DNA of 7,412 nucleotides from Firmicutes bacterium HGW-Firmicutes-10 (GTDB lineage Bacteria; Bacillota_I; Bacilli_A; Erysipelotrichales; Erysipelotrichaceae), in assembly GCA_002841605.1 (NCBI GenBank), contig PHAF01000093.1, positions 1 through 7,412 of the forward strand, in the 5' to 3' direction. A program made the position numbers and the translations under genes. The notes below the pieces were generated by a model that saw only the letters and a program-made list of their open reading frames with translations, did not search any database and was not told the origin of the DNA. Of the stretch, positions 5,898-7,412 are shown piece after piece. Each line of letters opens with the position of its first letter. Positions within the stretch are counted from its first letter, which is position 1.

Positions 5898-7064
5898 ATG
5901 AAATACGGACACAATGCGATATGTATCAATCCCAATACCATGATGATGCCTGTAGGCTATATGGAACGACAATACCCGATCTCCACCACTAAAGGAGATC
6001 TTTATGCACGGGCATTTTATCTTGAAGATAATGAAAAACTTTGCTTTTTGACTCTTGATAGCCTTGGTGTCTGTTCGCAAGTTCAAAAATTATTTGAAGC
6101 TACGGTAAAGGATGTGCTGGGAGCGGATGTCACGTTGATATTGAGCAGCAGTCATACCCATTATGCCCCATCATTGACGCAGGCTTTCGGCTATATCAAA
6201 ACAGATGACAGTTATGTGAAGTTTGTTCAGGCGCGCATGCGCGCCATGCTGATAAACATGAAGATCCGTGAAGGAACCGTTAAAGTCGACTACAATCAGG
6301 TCAATCAGAATTTGATCGGCAGACACCGCATCAGCGGGCAGAATGATGACTATGTCATATTGCATTTACTGCGCTTTTCCGTTGGAAGCCAGCGGATCGG
6401 TAACTTCATCATATATAACTGTCATCCGACGATTTCCGATGCACAAGTCGGACATTTCACCTCCGATTATGTCGGAGTTACTTTAGAAGTACTCGCAAAA
6501 AATTATCCCGGTGAGTTTTTTATGTTTTTTCAAGGTCCTGCCGGAGATATCAGTACGCGCTTCACCCGTAAAAATAAAACATATGAAGAAGTGATACGAA
6601 TGGGACGATTGTTGGCTGATTCTGTCAGCGAACTGATGAAGCGTAATCTTAAGAGCAAAGATTTACAACTGACAAGAAAACGTTATGAATACTCGATCGA
6701 TGGACAACTGAAATCACCGGAGAATTTCGTAGTTTCTGAATCAGCAAGTGATCGCGAAAAAAGCGAGTTTGAAAATGCAAAAAATGTTTTAAAAGATTGG
6801 GCATCACAACCGCATTTATTGCATCAGCAAATCGTTGTCGATGTTATAAATTTGGGTTTATCCAAGTTGTATTTCAATCCCTTTGAACTATTTTCTTCTT
6901 ATTCCAAATATTTGCCAGTCAATGGCATTCTGATTGGTTACTCCCAAGGATACGCGGGATATATGAGTGACATCGATGTTCAAGAAGCATCGTATGAGAC
7001 ACTTCTAGAGATTTACAGTGAAAAAGACAAGCAGAAATTGATCGAAATCATACGAGCCGGGTGA
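5898..7064 (+). CDS. Short neutral/alkaline ceramidase-family protein
   Basis: The product is 388 residues and resembles the N-terminal (catalytic, zinc-binding) domain of neutral/alkaline non-lysosomal ceramidases, which cleave the amide bond of ceramide. Family pieces in order: PVGYMERQYPISTTKGDLYARAFYL near the start (from residue 18); SSSHTHYAP (H86, H88), matching the zinc motif GTHTHSGP; YNCHPT (H176), matching the second zinc histidine; GPAGDIST (213-220), matching the NEGDVSP region; and PFELF (E330), plausibly the Glu ligand position usually seen as PGExF. GYSQGYAGYM (347-356) matches the GYANGYIGYIP-like block bearing a zinc tyrosine. Secreted ceramidases exceed about 650 residues; this one has no signal peptide and lacks the C-terminal domain, so a cytoplasmic location and a different substrate are likely. 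The start is the ATG at 5898, 7 bases after GAGG (5887-5890). It is followed closely by a radical SAM gene. Confidence 0.8.
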   Translation: MKYGHNAICINPNTMMMPVGYMERQYPISTTKGDLYARAFYLEDNEKLCFLTLDSLGVCSQVQKLFEATVKDVLGADVTLILSSSHTHYAPSLTQAFGYIKTDDSYVKFVQARMRAMLINMKIREGTVKVDYNQVNQNLIGRHRISGQNDDYVILHLLRFSVGSQRIGNFIIYNCHPTISDAQVGHFTSDYVGVTLEVLAKNYPGEFFMFFQGPAGDISTRFTRKNKTYEEVIRMGRLLADSVSELMKRNLKSKDLQLTRKRYEYSIDGQLKSPENFVVSESASDREKSEFENAKNVLKDWASQPHLLHQQIVVDVINLGLSKLYFNPFELFSSYSKYLPVNGILIGYSQGYAGYMSDIDVQEASYETLLEIYSEKDKQKLIEIIRAG

Positions 7065-7069
7065 ACGAT

Positions 7070-7412
7070 ATGAACCCCTTCCCACACTCCCATGACAACA
7101 AACGGTATTACACATGGAATCACTACCTAAAATCGACCTTCGGTTCTAAAGTATTCAAAGTCCCGCTCGATGCGGGTTTTTCTTGTCCCCATCGAGACAG
7201 TCATGGCATGGGCGGCTGTACCTTTTGCTCCACGGCCGGAAGCGGTGATTATGCGGGCAACCGGAAAGATACACTGATCCAACAATACGATGAAGGTTTT
7301 GCGATGATGGCCAAAAAGTGGCCTCAGGCAAAAGGGATCGCTTATTTTCAGGCCTACACCAATACCTATGCTCCTTTATCACAGTTGAAGAAAATTTATG
7401 ATCCATTCTTCG
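7070..7412 (+). CDS. TIGR01212/YtqA-family radical SAM protein, N-terminal part (3' end outside window)
   Basis: The first 114 residues match the start of the YtqA family of radical SAM proteins, whose reaction is not established. Landmarks are NPFPHS...KRYYTWNHYLK at the N-terminus, KVFKVPLDAGFSCPHRD (28-43), GGCTFCSTAGSGDYAGNR (48-65) and AYFQAYTNTYAPL (91-103). The [4Fe-4S]-binding cysteines are C39, C50 and C53, spaced C-x10-C-xx-C, longer than the classical CxxxCxxC but normal for this family and related to the Elp3-like pattern. The start is the ATG at 7070. GGTGA (7060-7064), which includes the upstream gene's TGA stop, lies 5 bases before it, so the two genes are probably co-transcribed and translationally coupled. 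The open frame runs to the window edge without a stop. Confidence 0.93.
   Translation, partial: MNPFPHSHDNKRYYTWNHYLKSTFGSKVFKVPLDAGFSCPHRDSHGMGGCTFCSTAGSGDYAGNRKDTLIQQYDEGFAMMAKKWPQAKGIAYFQAYTNTYAPLSQLKKIYDPFF

Noticed and set aside
7155..7406. Minus-strand open frame of 83 codons at the right edge
   Set aside because: Antisense to the radical SAM gene, whose plus-strand frame has the family's cysteine motif and an intact ribosome binding site.

Overview
The window looks like ordinary chromosome from a low-to-mid GC Firmicute. The evidence is an RNase J tail, a T-box leader in front of leucyl-tRNA synthetase, GAGG/AGGA-type ribosome binding sites, extended -10 promoters, a LiaF-like membrane protein, and a YtqA-type radical SAM protein. 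Codon use and the LeuRS sequence fit an Erysipelotrichia-like or Bacillus-related lineage. That placement is by eye only; no search was run. I see no mobile element, CRISPR array, tRNA, rRNA or prophage signal.

Layout, left to right. (1) The 3' end of a ribonuclease J gene (+), whose last four codons and stop lie inside its own terminator hairpin. (2) A convergent LiaF-like four-helix membrane protein (-) with five VFG repeats. (3) Divergent from it, a two-gene operon (+): a membrane-anchored YkuE-type metallophosphoesterase and a YihY/BrkB-family membrane protein. The second gene starts at TTG, and its Shine-Dalgarno abuts and partly precedes the first gene's stop. (4) Two face-to-face terminators separate this operon from leuS (-). 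(5) leuS has a complete T-box leader (CUC specifier, antiterminator, terminator) and a strong TTGACA-17-TATCAT promoter. (6) Divergent from leuS is a second two-gene unit (+): a short, apparently cytoplasmic protein of the neutral/alkaline ceramidase family, followed after 5 bases by the start of a TIGR01212/YtqA-family radical SAM protein cut by the window end.

How the genes work together: genes 2-4 all look like envelope proteins, but nothing in the sequence proves a shared pathway. leuS is controlled by tRNA-Leu charging through its leader. The least ordinary part is the right-hand end: a ceramidase-fold protein of only 388 residues with no signal peptide, apparently translationally coupled to an uncharacterised radical SAM enzyme. 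No clear novel multi-gene system is visible; most of the window is housekeeping or envelope genes.
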